Assembly: GCA_963775085.1 (NCBI GenBank)
Contig: CAVZHO010000010.1
Span: forward strand, 1-64,000
Source: JAAFIP01 sp963775085
GTDB taxonomy: Bacteria > Pseudomonadota > Gammaproteobacteria > Burkholderiales > Burkholderiaceae_C
DNA: 64,000 bases
Direction: 5' to 3'
Part shown: in pieces, positions 34,802 to 43,245 of the stretch
How the letters are laid out: each line of letters begins with the position of its first letter
How positions within the stretch are numbered: position 1 is the first letter of the stretch
The notes under the pieces: generated by a model
Seen by the model: the letters and a program-made list of their open reading frames with translations, nothing else
Databases searched by the model: none
What the model was told of the DNA's origin: nothing
Program-made: the position numbers and the translations under genes

Positions 34802-36133
34802 ATGAACCTCTACACCAAACTGCAGCAACGCCAAGCCGACAACAAGCCCATCCGCATCGCCCTCATCGGCGCTGGTAAGTTTGGCAGCATGTACCTGGCG
34901 CAGATACCGCGCACACCGGGTGTGCACCTCGTAGCCATAGCCGACCTGAGCCCGGATGCAGCCCGCACCAACCTTGCCCGTGTCGGCTGGAAACCCGAAC
35001 AAGCCCAGGCAAAGACTGCGCAAGAGGCAATGAAAATGGGCACCACCTGGATCACCGACAACTGGGAAGCCGTTGTTACCTTACCCGAGGTTGACGTGGT
35101 GGTGGAATGTACCGGCTCACCCGTGCATGCGGTAGACCACATACTCAAAGCCATAGAGCATGGCAAACATGTGGTCAACGTGACGGTAGAGGCCGACGCA
35201 TTTTGCGGCCCGCTGCTGGCGCGCAAAGCGGCCGAAAAAGGCGTAGTTTATTCGCTGGCCTTTGGCGACCAGCCCGCGCTGATCTGCGACCTGGTGGACT
35301 GGGCGCGCACCTGCGGTTTCCCGGTGGTGGCCGCAGGGCGTGGCCACAAGTGGCTGCCGCACTTTAGCCAAAGCACGCCCGACACCGTGTGGGGCTACTA
35401 CGGCCTGAGCCCGGAGCAGGCGGCGCGCGGCGGCCTGAACCCCAAGATGTTCAACAGCTTTTTAGACGGCTCCAAGCCCTCGATTGAAAGCACGGCCGTG
35501 AGCAACGCCACCGGCCTGAGTGTGCCCAGCAACGGCCTGCTCTACCCACCCGCCAGCGTGGAAGACATCCCCTTCGTCACCCGGCCTATTCAAGAGGGCG
35601 GTGTGCTGGAGAAAAAAGGCATGGTGGAAGTGATCTCGTCACTAGAGGCCAATGGCCGCCAGATACCGTATGACATCCGCATGGGCGTGTGGGTGACGGT
35701 TGAAGCCGAGACCGACTACATCAAGAACTGCTTTGAAGAATACAACGCGCACACCGACCCCAGCGGGCGCTACTTTACGCTGTACAAACGCTGGCATTTG
35801 ATTGGCCTGGAAGTGGGCGTATCCGTCGCCTCCGTCGCCCTGCGCGGCGAGCCCACCGGCGTGGCCACGGGCTGGAATGCCGACGTGGTGGCCACCGCCA
35901 AGAAAGACCTGCACCCCGGCGAAATGCTCGACGGCGAAGGCGGCTACACCGTGTGGGGCAAGCTGCTGCCCGCTGCCACGAGTAAAAAAATCGGCGGCCT
36001 GCCGCTGGGCCTGGCGCATAACGTGAAGGTCATTCGCCCGGTCAAACAAGGCCAGTCGCTGACCTGGGCCGACGTGCAGATGGACGACTCGCGTGCTTAT
36101 GCGGTGCGGCGCGAGATGGAAGCCCTGTTTTAA
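34802..36133 (+). CDS. NAD(P)-dependent homoserine-dehydrogenase-like protein with SAF domain
   Basis: 443 aa from ATG 34802. N-terminal Rossmann fold (RIALIGAGKFGSMYLAQI, then VDVVVECTGSP) and C-terminal SAF domain (about 370-440, with LHPGEMLDGEGG and DVQMDDSRAYAVRREMEALF). Related proteins include D-apionate oxidoisomerase-like enzymes, so it probably oxidises or isomerises a sugar acid. It may work with the PhyH oxygenase upstream; only the shared strand supports this. Confidence 0.82.
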   Translation: MNLYTKLQQRQADNKPIRIALIGAGKFGSMYLAQIPRTPGVHLVAIADLSPDAARTNLARVGWKPEQAQAKTAQEAMKMGTTWITDNWEAVVTLPEVDVVVECTGSPVHAVDHILKAIEHGKHVVNVTVEADAFCGPLLARKAAEKGVVYSLAFGDQPALICDLVDWARTCGFPVVAAGRGHKWLPHFSQSTPDTVWGYYGLSPEQAARGGLNPKMFNSFLDGSKPSIESTAVSNATGLSVPSNGLLYPPASVEDIPFVTRPIQEGGVLEKKGMVEVISSLEANGRQIPYDIRMGVWVTVEAETDYIKNCFEEYNAHTDPSGRYFTLYKRWHLIGLEVGVSVASVALRGEPTGVATGWNADVVATAKKDLHPGEMLDGEGGYTVWGKLLPAATSKKIGGLPLGLAHNVKVIRPVKQGQSLTWADVQMDDSRAYAVRREMEALF

Positions 36134-36145
36134 GCGTTTTAAGCG

Positions 36146-36208
36146 TCAAATATGCCAATAGTCCTTGTCAAATGGACGTAGTTAGCTATTATTTATATAG
36201 CATTTACC
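36146..36208 (-). repeat. R1 palindromic repeat, copy 9 (intergenic)
   Basis: Minus strand: GCTATATAAATAATAGCTAA, CTACGTCCATTTGAC, AAGGACTATTGGCATATTT. Between the SAF dehydrogenase gene and tRNA-Ala. Confidence 0.8.
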
Positions 36209-36252
36209 TTATTTGCATTTCTCCAGACGTTTTGCTAAAGTGGTGCCCATGT

Positions 36253-36328
<76 letters not shown>

Positions 36329-36356
36329 ATACCTGCCATCGCATCCAAGGCAACGG

Positions 36357-37793
36357 CTAAGGTAGCAGGCCCTTGCGGTGTCGCAGCACATCGGTAGCGC
36401 TCACGGCATTGGCCTGGTTGCCCCACGCTACGCGTATATAAGTGGTGACGGCGGCGATGTCCCCGTCATTGAGTACATGCACAAAAGGTGGCATGCCGTA
36501 GGGGCGTGGGTTGCCCGCAGTGCTGGGGGCGTAGCCGCCCGCCAGAATCATGCGCACCAGATTGGCCGTGTTTGCCATGGTGATGGAGCGATTGCCTGCC
36601 AGCGCTGGCAGTGCCACGCTGCCCTCAATTTGCAAGCCCTGGCCTTGCTCCCCATGGCAGGTGGAGCAGTGCTGGCCAAAGAGCTGTGCGCCGCGTTCTT
36701 GCGCAGCGGTACTGGCACTGGCAATGGGTGCCGTACGCGTATCTGCGGCCATCGTGGACGGACTCTCGGGCAAGGACTGCAAATAGGCCGCTGTGGCTTG
36801 CAGGTCTTCATCGCTACAGTACTGCGTGCTTTTGACCACTACTTCGGCCATGGGGCCCGCCACGCTGGCACTGGGAGAGACACCGGTTTTCAGCAGCGCA
36901 ACGACATCGGCACGCGGCCAGTGCTGCACACCCGCCTGCTCGCGCGCCATCAGGGACGGGGCGTACCAGTCCTGCATGGGCATCAGCGCGCCGCCGAGCA
37001 ATTGGTCGTTGATGGTGGCACCCAGGGCGTTGCGCTGGGCATGGCAGGCGCTGCAATGGCCCAGCCCCTGCACCAGATAGGCTCCGCGTACAATTTGGTT
37101 GCCAATATTGCCCGTAGTCCCTGTCATATCGACATTTGTAGCTATGTTTTTTATAGCGTTTAATGGATGGTTTCGATCAGAATTTTGCTGGAAAAATAGC
37201 AAGCGCCATACCGCCAACGCCACTTGGGTGTTCAAAGGGAAAGGCAGTTCATGCACGCGGTTGGCTTGCACTACGGGCGCTACGCCGTGCATAAAGAAAG
37301 CGTACAGCGCGTCGCTGTCCGCGCGGCTGACATGGGTGTAATTGGTATAGGGAAAGGCGGGGGTTAGCAAATGGCCATCGGCACTGCGGCCCTCATGCAG
37401 CGCGCGGTAAAACGCCTGCGCGCTCCAGCGGCCAATGCCCGTGCCGGCATCTGGCGTGATGTTGCTGGTAAACACTGCACCAAAGGGGGTGTGGATGGGT
37501 TTGCCACCGGCAAATGCCGCTCCACCGCGCGCCGTATGGCAGGCAGCGCAGTTGCCTACTTTGCTGAGGTACGCCCCGTGCTCGATGATGGATTGGTCAG
37601 GTGTTTCCTGGCGATTTATGCTCGCTGCCCCTTTAGGCAGGTAATTGGTAGCTGATATTTCGGCAGCAATCAATATGCCTGCAATGCACACCAGTACACC
37701 CAGCACCAGCCACAGCGCGGTAAATACCCGCCGCACCGGCCCCATGCTTTGCCAGCGCAGCGCAAACGGCATGGAGGGTGTGCGCCCACTCAT
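36357..37793 (-). CDS. Triheme c-type cytochrome, membrane-anchored
   Basis: 478 aa from ATG 37793, which overlaps the stop of the diheme cytochrome gene by 4 nt. One N-terminal membrane helix (FTALWLVLGVLVCIAGILI), then three CxxCH haem sites: CAACH, CSACH and CSTCH. The layout matches the cytochrome subunit of membrane-bound alcohol or gluconate dehydrogenases, which passes electrons to the quinone pool or oxidase. No dehydrogenase subunit lies next to it. R1 copy 10 is translated in frame between haem domains 1 and 2 (about IKNIATNVDMTGTTGNIG). Confidence 0.9.
   Translation of the reverse strand: MSGRTPSMPFALRWQSMGPVRRVFTALWLVLGVLVCIAGILIAAEISATNYLPKGAASINRQETPDQSIIEHGAYLSKVGNCAACHTARGGAAFAGGKPIHTPFGAVFTSNITPDAGTGIGRWSAQAFYRALHEGRSADGHLLTPAFPYTNYTHVSRADSDALYAFFMHGVAPVVQANRVHELPFPLNTQVALAVWRLLFFQQNSDRNHPLNAIKNIATNVDMTGTTGNIGNQIVRGAYLVQGLGHCSACHAQRNALGATINDQLLGGALMPMQDWYAPSLMAREQAGVQHWPRADVVALLKTGVSPSASVAGPMAEVVVKSTQYCSDEDLQATAAYLQSLPESPSTMAADTRTAPIASASTAAQERGAQLFGQHCSTCHGEQGQGLQIEGSVALPALAGNRSITMANTANLVRMILAGGYAPSTAGNPRPYGMPPFVHVLNDGDIAAVTTYIRVAWGNQANAVSATDVLRHRKGLLP
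37103..37166 (-). repeat. R1 palindromic repeat, copy 10 (inside the triheme cytochrome gene)
   Basis: Minus strand: GCTATAAAAAACATAGCTAC, ACAGGGACTACGGGC. In frame, sense to the gene, in the linker between two haem domains. Confidence 0.8.
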
Positions 37794-38566
37794 TGCACAC
37801 CGCCACAGGCTTCGGGCATGGTAGCAGGCAGGCTGGTGGCCGGCTTGGCACCGGACACGATGTTTTGGCTGGCCAGCCAGGTCGTGAGAGCGTCGATATC
37901 TTCGGCGGTCAGCAGCTTGGCAATGCGGCCCATGCAGTCGGGCGCGTGGGCACGGCGCTGGCCGGTTTGCCAGGCACCGAGCTGCCCGGCCATATAGTCG
38001 CGCGGCAGGCCCAGCAGGGCGGGCATGCTGGGGCGGCTGCCCTTGCCCGGTTGCAGCGCGGGGGCCACGCCCATCAGACCCGCGCCGTGGCACGCCGTGC
38101 ACGCGGGCAGGCCACGCGCGGCATCGCCCTGCGTGGCCAAGGCCTGACCGCGCGCCAAGGTGGCAGGCGAGATGCCCGCCCGGGGCGGCAGGGGCGGCGC
38201 GTAGGGCAAATCCAGCGCGGCAAAATACTGCGCCATCTCCATCAAATACGCGTCAGACAAATGCTCCACCATGCCCACCATCAGCCCATAGTGGCGGCGG
38301 CCATCGCGGAAGTTCAGCAACTGGTTGTACAAATAGCCTGCGGGCTTGCCGGCGATGCGGGGAAAGTAGGCTTCGTTGGCGGTGCGCCCTACGCTGGCCG
38401 TCACGCCCGCGCCATGGCAGGTGGTGCAGGCCTGCATGCGCTTGGGCATGGAGTCCACCGCAGGCGCTGCCGCCTGCGCCCACGCCGTCAGCCACCACAG
38501 GCTCACGCCAAGCAGCCAACTTCTCAAAACATACCGATCCAGGAACATGCGTGCCATCATAGCCAA
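37790..38566 (-). CDS. Diheme cytochrome c (c4-like)
   Basis: 258 aa with a signal peptide (cleavage after AQA). Two CxxCH sites, CTTCH and CTACH, in two similar domains, each with a later Met ligand region. The pattern is that of cytochrome c4-type periplasmic carriers. It is coupled to the triheme cytochrome by an ATGA overlap, so the two probably form one electron path. Confidence 0.9.
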   Translation of the reverse strand: MAMMARMFLDRYVLRSWLLGVSLWWLTAWAQAAAPAVDSMPKRMQACTTCHGAGVTASVGRTANEAYFPRIAGKPAGYLYNQLLNFRDGRRHYGLMVGMVEHLSDAYLMEMAQYFAALDLPYAPPLPPRAGISPATLARGQALATQGDAARGLPACTACHGAGLMGVAPALQPGKGSRPSMPALLGLPRDYMAGQLGAWQTGQRRAHAPDCMGRIAKLLTAEDIDALTTWLASQNIVSGAKPATSLPATMPEACGGVQ

Positions 38567-38774
38567 GTCAGGCCTTGCCTCTATCGAAGTGTCCCCACAC
38601 GATGATCAACGATCTCCCGTCCACGCCAAGCGCCAGAGCGAGCACAGAACTGGAGCCCGGTTCCTCGTTTTTCAAACGCAGGCAAGATCGCAGCCAGACC
38701 CAAGCCCGTCGGCATCGTGAATATAGAGAAACTCAATGGATAGAATGCAGCATTTACCCAAAACAAGGCTGAAC

Positions 38775-39559
38775 ATGCACCCCCATTGGATAGGCTTATG
38801 CGTTCTGGCTGCGCTCACGCTCAGCAGTTGCGCCACCGATATCAACGTAGACCAAGCCAAAGGCACGGCCACGCTGGGCATGCAAAGCCGTCTGCTCAAC
38901 CCCAGCAATGGCGGTCAGCTGGTGGGCAAGGGTGCCATGCAGCCGGGGGATATCTTGCTGTCCTCCGTCAATAGCCTGTCCTCGCTGGGCATCCGCGCCT
39001 TGAGCCTGTCGCCAGTGAGCCACGCATCGATTTACCTGGGCGATGGGCAGGTGGCCGAGGCCGTGACCAGTGGCATTCGCATCCGCAGTGTGGACGATTT
39101 CGTGGCCGAAGAGTCCACCATCGTCGCCTTTCGGCACCCTGGTATCGGGCCAGCCCACCTGCCGCCGATGCGCGGCTTTGTAGACCAGCATGTAGGCCAA
39201 AAATACAATTTTTTGGGCATCGTATTGCAGGCACCCTTTACCCTGGAGCGGCGCGTCTGTGAGCTGCCGCTGGTGCCGGCCCTGGTGCGCGATTTTTGTG
39301 TCCAGGGCTCGCCGCCGTGCATTTGGGGTTGGGCAGCCAGGACAAGTTTTTCTGCTCGCAATTTGTGCTGCAAGCGTATCTCAAGGCGGGCCTGCCACTG
39401 ACCGATGCCGATCCGCGCCTGTTCAGCCCGGACGACTTGCTGCGCATGCGCGAAGGCGATGTGTCGGCGGTAAAAATAAAACAGGCCTTGCAGTATGTCG
39501 GGCACTTGAAAATGCAGCCCCTGCCCACGGTAGAGGCTGCCTCGGTCGCACTCCACTAG
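38775..39559 (+). pseudogene. YaeF/YiiX-type permuted papain-like lipoprotein, frameshifted
   Basis: From ATG 38775: signal peptide with lipobox LSSC, then GDILLSSVNSLSSLGIRALS and SHASIYLGDGQVAEA with the His, the fold of the NlpC/P60-like YaeF group. At 39305-39307 the frame shifts: adding one G to the GGG run joins RDFCVQG to LAAVHLGLGSQDKFFCSQFV, which holds the catalytic Cys, and the product would end at 39559. As read, the first frame stops at 39401 without its Cys. It may be a sequencing error in the G run or real loss. Confidence 0.82.
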
Positions 39560-39565
39560 GGCGGC

Positions 39566-40027
39566 TTAGCTGCCCACATGCATGGTAAACACGGCGCCAT
39601 TGGACAGGCGGCAGCTGCCCGTGCCCAGGGTGGCCGAGTTCATGGTGTAGCGGCAGCTCAGGTAGCTGCCCCGGTTGCCCGCACCGTTGGCCACGCCCTC
39701 GCGCGCTGCGCCCGCCACGCGCGTAGCCTCGCCAGTGAAGTTTTCTCCGTTGATGTTGGCACTGAAGGTGCCGCGCCCGTGCAGATCATTCGTCACGATG
39801 GCGCTGACCATGCCGTAGGCGGATGCCAGGTCATTGGATGGGTACAGGCGCGCCGCAAAGGTGACCGGCGCGGGTGCAGGTATCTGCACCGGCACGGAAT
39901 GCGGTGAGGGCGGGTAGTGGTTGACCGGCACCACATAGCAGCCAGTCAGCAGCGCAGCACCGGCAACGGTGCCCAGTGCCAACACAGTGCGGGTGAAAAA
40001 ACGTGAGCGAGAAGAAGTGATCTTCAT
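39566..40027 (-). CDS. Hypothetical lipoprotein
   Basis: 153 aa from ATG 40027 (a longer frame begins at 40066). The signal peptide ends in the lipobox LLTGC. The mature part starts Pro-rich, and the C-terminal half with RGSYLSCRYTMNSATLGTGS and CRLSNGAVFTMHV resembles a small domain seen in other proteobacterial lipoproteins, of unknown role. No partner evident. Confidence 0.75.
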   Translation of the reverse strand: MKITSSRSRFFTRTVLALGTVAGAALLTGCYVVPVNHYPPSPHSVPVQIPAPAPVTFAARLYPSNDLASAYGMVSAIVTNDLHGRGTFSANINGENFTGEATRVAGAAREGVANGAGNRGSYLSCRYTMNSATLGTGSCRLSNGAVFTMHVGS

Positions 40028-40281
40028 ACAAATCCATAAGGCCCAGGCACATGCCTGTACTGCCATTGTGGGCAGGCTGCGCCAAGGCCATGGAAATGTT
40101 GCCGTGGTATCGCGGCACGCTACCCGCAGGATTGAAATGTGCTACCCGCCGCATCACAGCGGGCCACCGCAGAGCAGGATGCCCTCTTCAAAAGCGAAAC
40201 CCAATGTGTTCTGTCCGTATAGACCTTCATCATACGCCCTCACACACAACCTATACCGTGTAGTTCAATATAAGTCGCACC

Positions 40282-41217
40282 CTAGTAGGTTGATGCAGCT
40301 ACCCGATTACTCATGTTTTCATGCACCACTCCATCATGTCTTACAGCCATGTAGGACACGTCTTGCTCCTCCAGCCATGCCAATCCCTGCGCACCTTTTA
40401 GCATGGTTATGGTAGTCAAGGCACCAGCCATAGTAGTGTTAGGAGCCAGGACCGAGATGGATTGCCAATACGTCACGGGCCAGCCCGTACGCGGATCCAG
40501 TACATGGCAATAGCGTTTGCCATCAAGCTCAAAAAAGCGCTCATAGTCGCCACTGGTGGCCATGCCACCGCCATACAGGTCAATGCCTGCGAGTGAGGCC
40601 TGGCCTCTACGGGGATGCTGCACTTCCACCTTCCATGCCTGACCGGCCAGCTCTGGCAGGCCATGGCAACCCAGCGCATGAATATCGCCACCTAAATTTA
40701 CCAAGGCATGCTCCACACCGTACTGCTGCAATATGCCTGCAGCACGGTCGGTTGCATATTCTTTGCCAAAGCCGCCAAAATCCAGCTCCATGCCTGCATG
40801 TGCCAGGCGGCATTTCGCTGCGCTATGGTGCACCTCGGCCCAACCAATACGCGTCAGCGCCTGGGCCAACTGGGCACGGTTGGGCAAGACCGCTTGCTTG
40901 AAGTTCCAGACTTTACGAAGTCCGCCCGAGGTGGCATCAAACAAGCCATCACTCAAGCGCCACAACTGGTCAGCAAAGTTCAACAAAGTAGCGGTTTCTT
41001 CGTCCACCGCGACCGGACTGCCCCCTGCGGTATCATTGATTTTTGATATGACGCTGGTAGACAGGTAGCGGGAATATTTCATCTCAATCCGCTGCACCTC
41101 CGAAATGGCCGCCTGCGCTGCCTTGGTGGCAGCATGCTCGTCACGCGTTTCAATGCGTATGCTGCACGGTGATGCCATGGCAGAAAACTCAAACAGCAAT
41201 GCACGCCAGGCAGTCAT
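40282..41217 (-). CDS. apbE: FAD:protein FMN transferase
   Basis: 311 aa. ApbE fold with MKYSRYLSTSVISKIND, DFGGFGKEYATDRAA, NLGGDIHALG and SGDYERFFELDGKRYCHVLDPRTG. It moves FMN from FAD onto Thr/Ser of extracytoplasmic redox proteins. No lipobox is clear at the N-terminus. AAGGATT lies before ATG 41217. Last gene of the cluster cytochrome-TlpA-DUF4266-DUF3570-ApbE. No classic FMN_bind protein is in the window, so its substrate may be a member of the cluster. Confidence 0.93.
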   Translation of the reverse strand: MTAWRALLFEFSAMASPCSIRIETRDEHAATKAAQAAISEVQRIEMKYSRYLSTSVISKINDTAGGSPVAVDEETATLLNFADQLWRLSDGLFDATSGGLRKVWNFKQAVLPNRAQLAQALTRIGWAEVHHSAAKCRLAHAGMELDFGGFGKEYATDRAAGILQQYGVEHALVNLGGDIHALGCHGLPELAGQAWKVEVQHPRRGQASLAGIDLYGGGMATSGDYERFFELDGKRYCHVLDPRTGWPVTYWQSISVLAPNTTMAGALTTITMLKGAQGLAWLEEQDVSYMAVRHDGVVHENMSNRVAASTY

Positions 41218-41243
41218 GTCGGAATCCTTATTCCCTTGAACAG

Positions 41244-42434
41244 TCAGAACTTGGTTGAAAAACCCACCTGCACAAATTGCGCGTTAAAAGTATCAATGTA
41301 AGGACTTCCCTTGCCACCCAGACGCAAGTTGGATTTTTGCTGATATCGATCCACTTTCACGTCCAAGGTGGTTTTATCCGTGATAGCGTAATCCACTTTC
41401 ATAGACAATGTGATGGCACCAAAGGCGGACATACGCTGATCTGCTGAAAATAATTGGCTGCCCAAAGCATACCCCAGTGCAGCCGCATTCGATGCAGTCG
41501 GATCATAAGTTCCAGTCGCATTGGCAACCCCGTCAAAATAGAAATTGGCCGCACGCTGCGAGTAGTAACGCAGGCCTGGCGTGAACGTCCACTTACCCAC
41601 ACTTTGTACCCATTCAGCACCTGCGGTATGCGACGCGATGCCAAAACTGTCGGTGTAGTACCGGTAGCTGGAGCGCACGGACGCATCAAACGGCTCTACA
41701 TAATGGTTCCAGCGCACCAACGCTGCAGTGCTATTGCGCGTATCAGGGCGTTTGTCAAAGCGTTTGTATGGATCGTCAAAATAGCCTTTTCCTCTCGAAT
41801 GCGTCAAGTTCAACTGCACGATGTCTTTGGGTGTCAGCACCTGGGTCACACCCCCCATCAGCTCCAGGGTGCGTTTGGGTTGATTGACGATACTGCCACC
41901 GCTGAAGGTGGTGTCAATCACATCATTGGCCACACCCATACCAACCGCCCAAGTACGGTTGTTGTCTTCCGACGAAAACCGCGCATCAATACTCAAACCT
42001 TTGGATTTGTAGTCATGCTCGGTGGAATAAGAAGTTCCCACCGACACGGCCGAACGCGAAAAATAGCGCGTCACCTTCACATCGCCAGCCTTGCGATCAT
42101 CTGACATGCGCGACGCACCTGTCACGGCGCTTTGACTGGAATGCATTCTGGGCGTCGCACCCGACAAAGTATCTACTACAAATCCACCTTCTACCGACCA
42201 GTCTTTGCCTAAAGGAACCAATGCATACAGATGCGGTGCACGTACGTTGATGCGATCCCATCCTGGTTGCCAATCCTTATAGGTACCGTACTTCACTGCG
42301 ACTGCGGCATGCTCTGGTGCGTTCTCGGCCTGCGCCACCGTGGATACTGCTGCCAGGCCTGGCAGCAGCAAGGTTGCCATCAATACGCTGCTACGGTTGC
42401 CTGCACTTTGATATCCAGCTTTATTTATTCTCAT
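41244..42434 (-). CDS. DUF3570 outer-membrane beta-barrel-like protein
   Basis: 396 aa from ATG 42434 (the frame is open to 42485, overlapping the DUF4266 gene). Signal peptide (LPGLAAVSTVAQA). The mature part is made of alternating amphipathic strands with SSYRYYTDSFGIASHTAGAE and ends in QVGFSTKF, the terminal Phe typical of outer-membrane barrels. DUF3570 genes are usually found with DUF4266 and ApbE. Role unknown, perhaps a porin-like conduit. Confidence 0.88.
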   Translation of the reverse strand: MRINKAGYQSAGNRSSVLMATLLLPGLAAVSTVAQAENAPEHAAVAVKYGTYKDWQPGWDRINVRAPHLYALVPLGKDWSVEGGFVVDTLSGATPRMHSSQSAVTGASRMSDDRKAGDVKVTRYFSRSAVSVGTSYSTEHDYKSKGLSIDARFSSEDNNRTWAVGMGVANDVIDTTFSGGSIVNQPKRTLELMGGVTQVLTPKDIVQLNLTHSRGKGYFDDPYKRFDKRPDTRNSTAALVRWNHYVEPFDASVRSSYRYYTDSFGIASHTAGAEWVQSVGKWTFTPGLRYYSQRAANFYFDGVANATGTYDPTASNAAALGYALGSQLFSADQRMSAFGAITLSMKVDYAITDKTTLDVKVDRYQQKSNLRLGGKGSPYIDTFNAQFVQVGFSTKF

Positions 42435-42469
42435 TGCTTGTCCAATTTTTTTAATGATTTTTTGCACTA

Positions 42470-42706
42470 TCAATTGCAACCGCAACCACCACCGCCTACG
42501 CCGTAGCCACCAGTTGAATTTTCTTTACTGCCATAAACATGCTGCACAAAGCGCTGATCCAGCGGATCGCCTTCAAAAGTCATTTTGCTTTTGGCCAAAT
42601 TGCCTTTTTCCCAAGGAGATACCTGGCCCAGTTCTGCCATGCTGGAGCAGCCTGCGCCTAAAACTGCGATACCCAATACCATCCATAATCCAATGTGTTT
42701 TGTCAT
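42470..42706 (-). CDS. DUF4266 small lipoprotein
   Basis: 78 aa. Lipobox LGAGC (Cys20), then the DUF4266 core WEKGNLAKSKMTFEGDPLDQ, and a Gly/Cys-rich end GGGGCGCN. GGAG precedes ATG 42706. The C-terminal Cys pair could bind metal or take part in thiol exchange with the TlpA protein encoded just before it. Confidence 0.9.
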   Translation of the reverse strand: MTKHIGLWMVLGIAVLGAGCSSMAELGQVSPWEKGNLAKSKMTFEGDPLDQRFVQHVYGSKENSTGGYGVGGGGCGCN

Positions 42707-42717
42707 GACTGTCTCCT

Positions 42718-43224
42718 TTATTTTTTCAGTGCTGATTTAATTTTGTCTTCCAATGCAACGCGCTCTTCGTCTTTGAAGCCTGCGTGGATGGCCAGCACTT
42801 TGCCATCAGCACCAATCAAGACCGAAGAGGGCATGCCCTTGATGCCATACGCGCGAGGGGAAGCGCCCTTGGCATCAAACACTACATCAAATTTAGCGGG
42901 CGTTTGCTCCAGAAAATTCGTTGCGTCGACCTGTTTGGCATCGACGTTAACGCCCACCACGGCAAAGCCCTGCGCGGCATATTTGGCATGCATCTCATTC
43001 ATCCACGGAAAAGACTGCTTGCACGGCCCGCACCAGGATGCCCAGAAGTCCAGGTACACCGCTTTGCCCTTGTAATCGCTGAGTTTGACATTGCCCTGCT
43101 TGCCAGCCAAATCGAAATCCGGAGCCTGTTGACCCACTTCCAATGCACTGGCGTAGGAGCCGGCCAAACACAGTGCCAGGCCGATGACGGCGATACGCAA
43201 ATTAGAAATCATGTTGGTTTTCAT
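42718..43224 (-). CDS. TlpA-like thioredoxin-fold protein
   Basis: 168 aa. Signal peptide ending in ASA, then a thioredoxin fold with WCGPC (Cys65, Cys68). The cis-Pro region is KGMPSSVLI. Periplasmic thiol-disulfide reductase, normally kept reduced by CcdA or DsbD. It sits 21 bp after the haem protein and 11 bp before DUF4266, so it may prepare haem-binding cysteines of the large cytochrome or the cysteines of DUF4266. Confidence 0.92.
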   Translation of the reverse strand: MKTNMISNLRIAVIGLALCLAGSYASALEVGQQAPDFDLAGKQGNVKLSDYKGKAVYLDFWASWCGPCKQSFPWMNEMHAKYAAQGFAVVGVNVDAKQVDATNFLEQTPAKFDVVFDAKGASPRAYGIKGMPSSVLIGADGKVLAIHAGFKDEERVALEDKIKSALKK

Positions 43225-43245
43225 AAGATACCTCAGGTAAAAAGT

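Noticed and set aside
38567..38774. 65-codon frame at 38575-38772
   Set aside because: No family, no ribosome site, overlaps the leader of the YaeF-like gene; taken as chance.
41244..42434. DUF3570 protein as a known porin or the FMN acceptor
   Set aside because: It has barrel-like strands and a terminal Phe, but no porin signature or clear FMN_bind motif, so no specific role was assigned.
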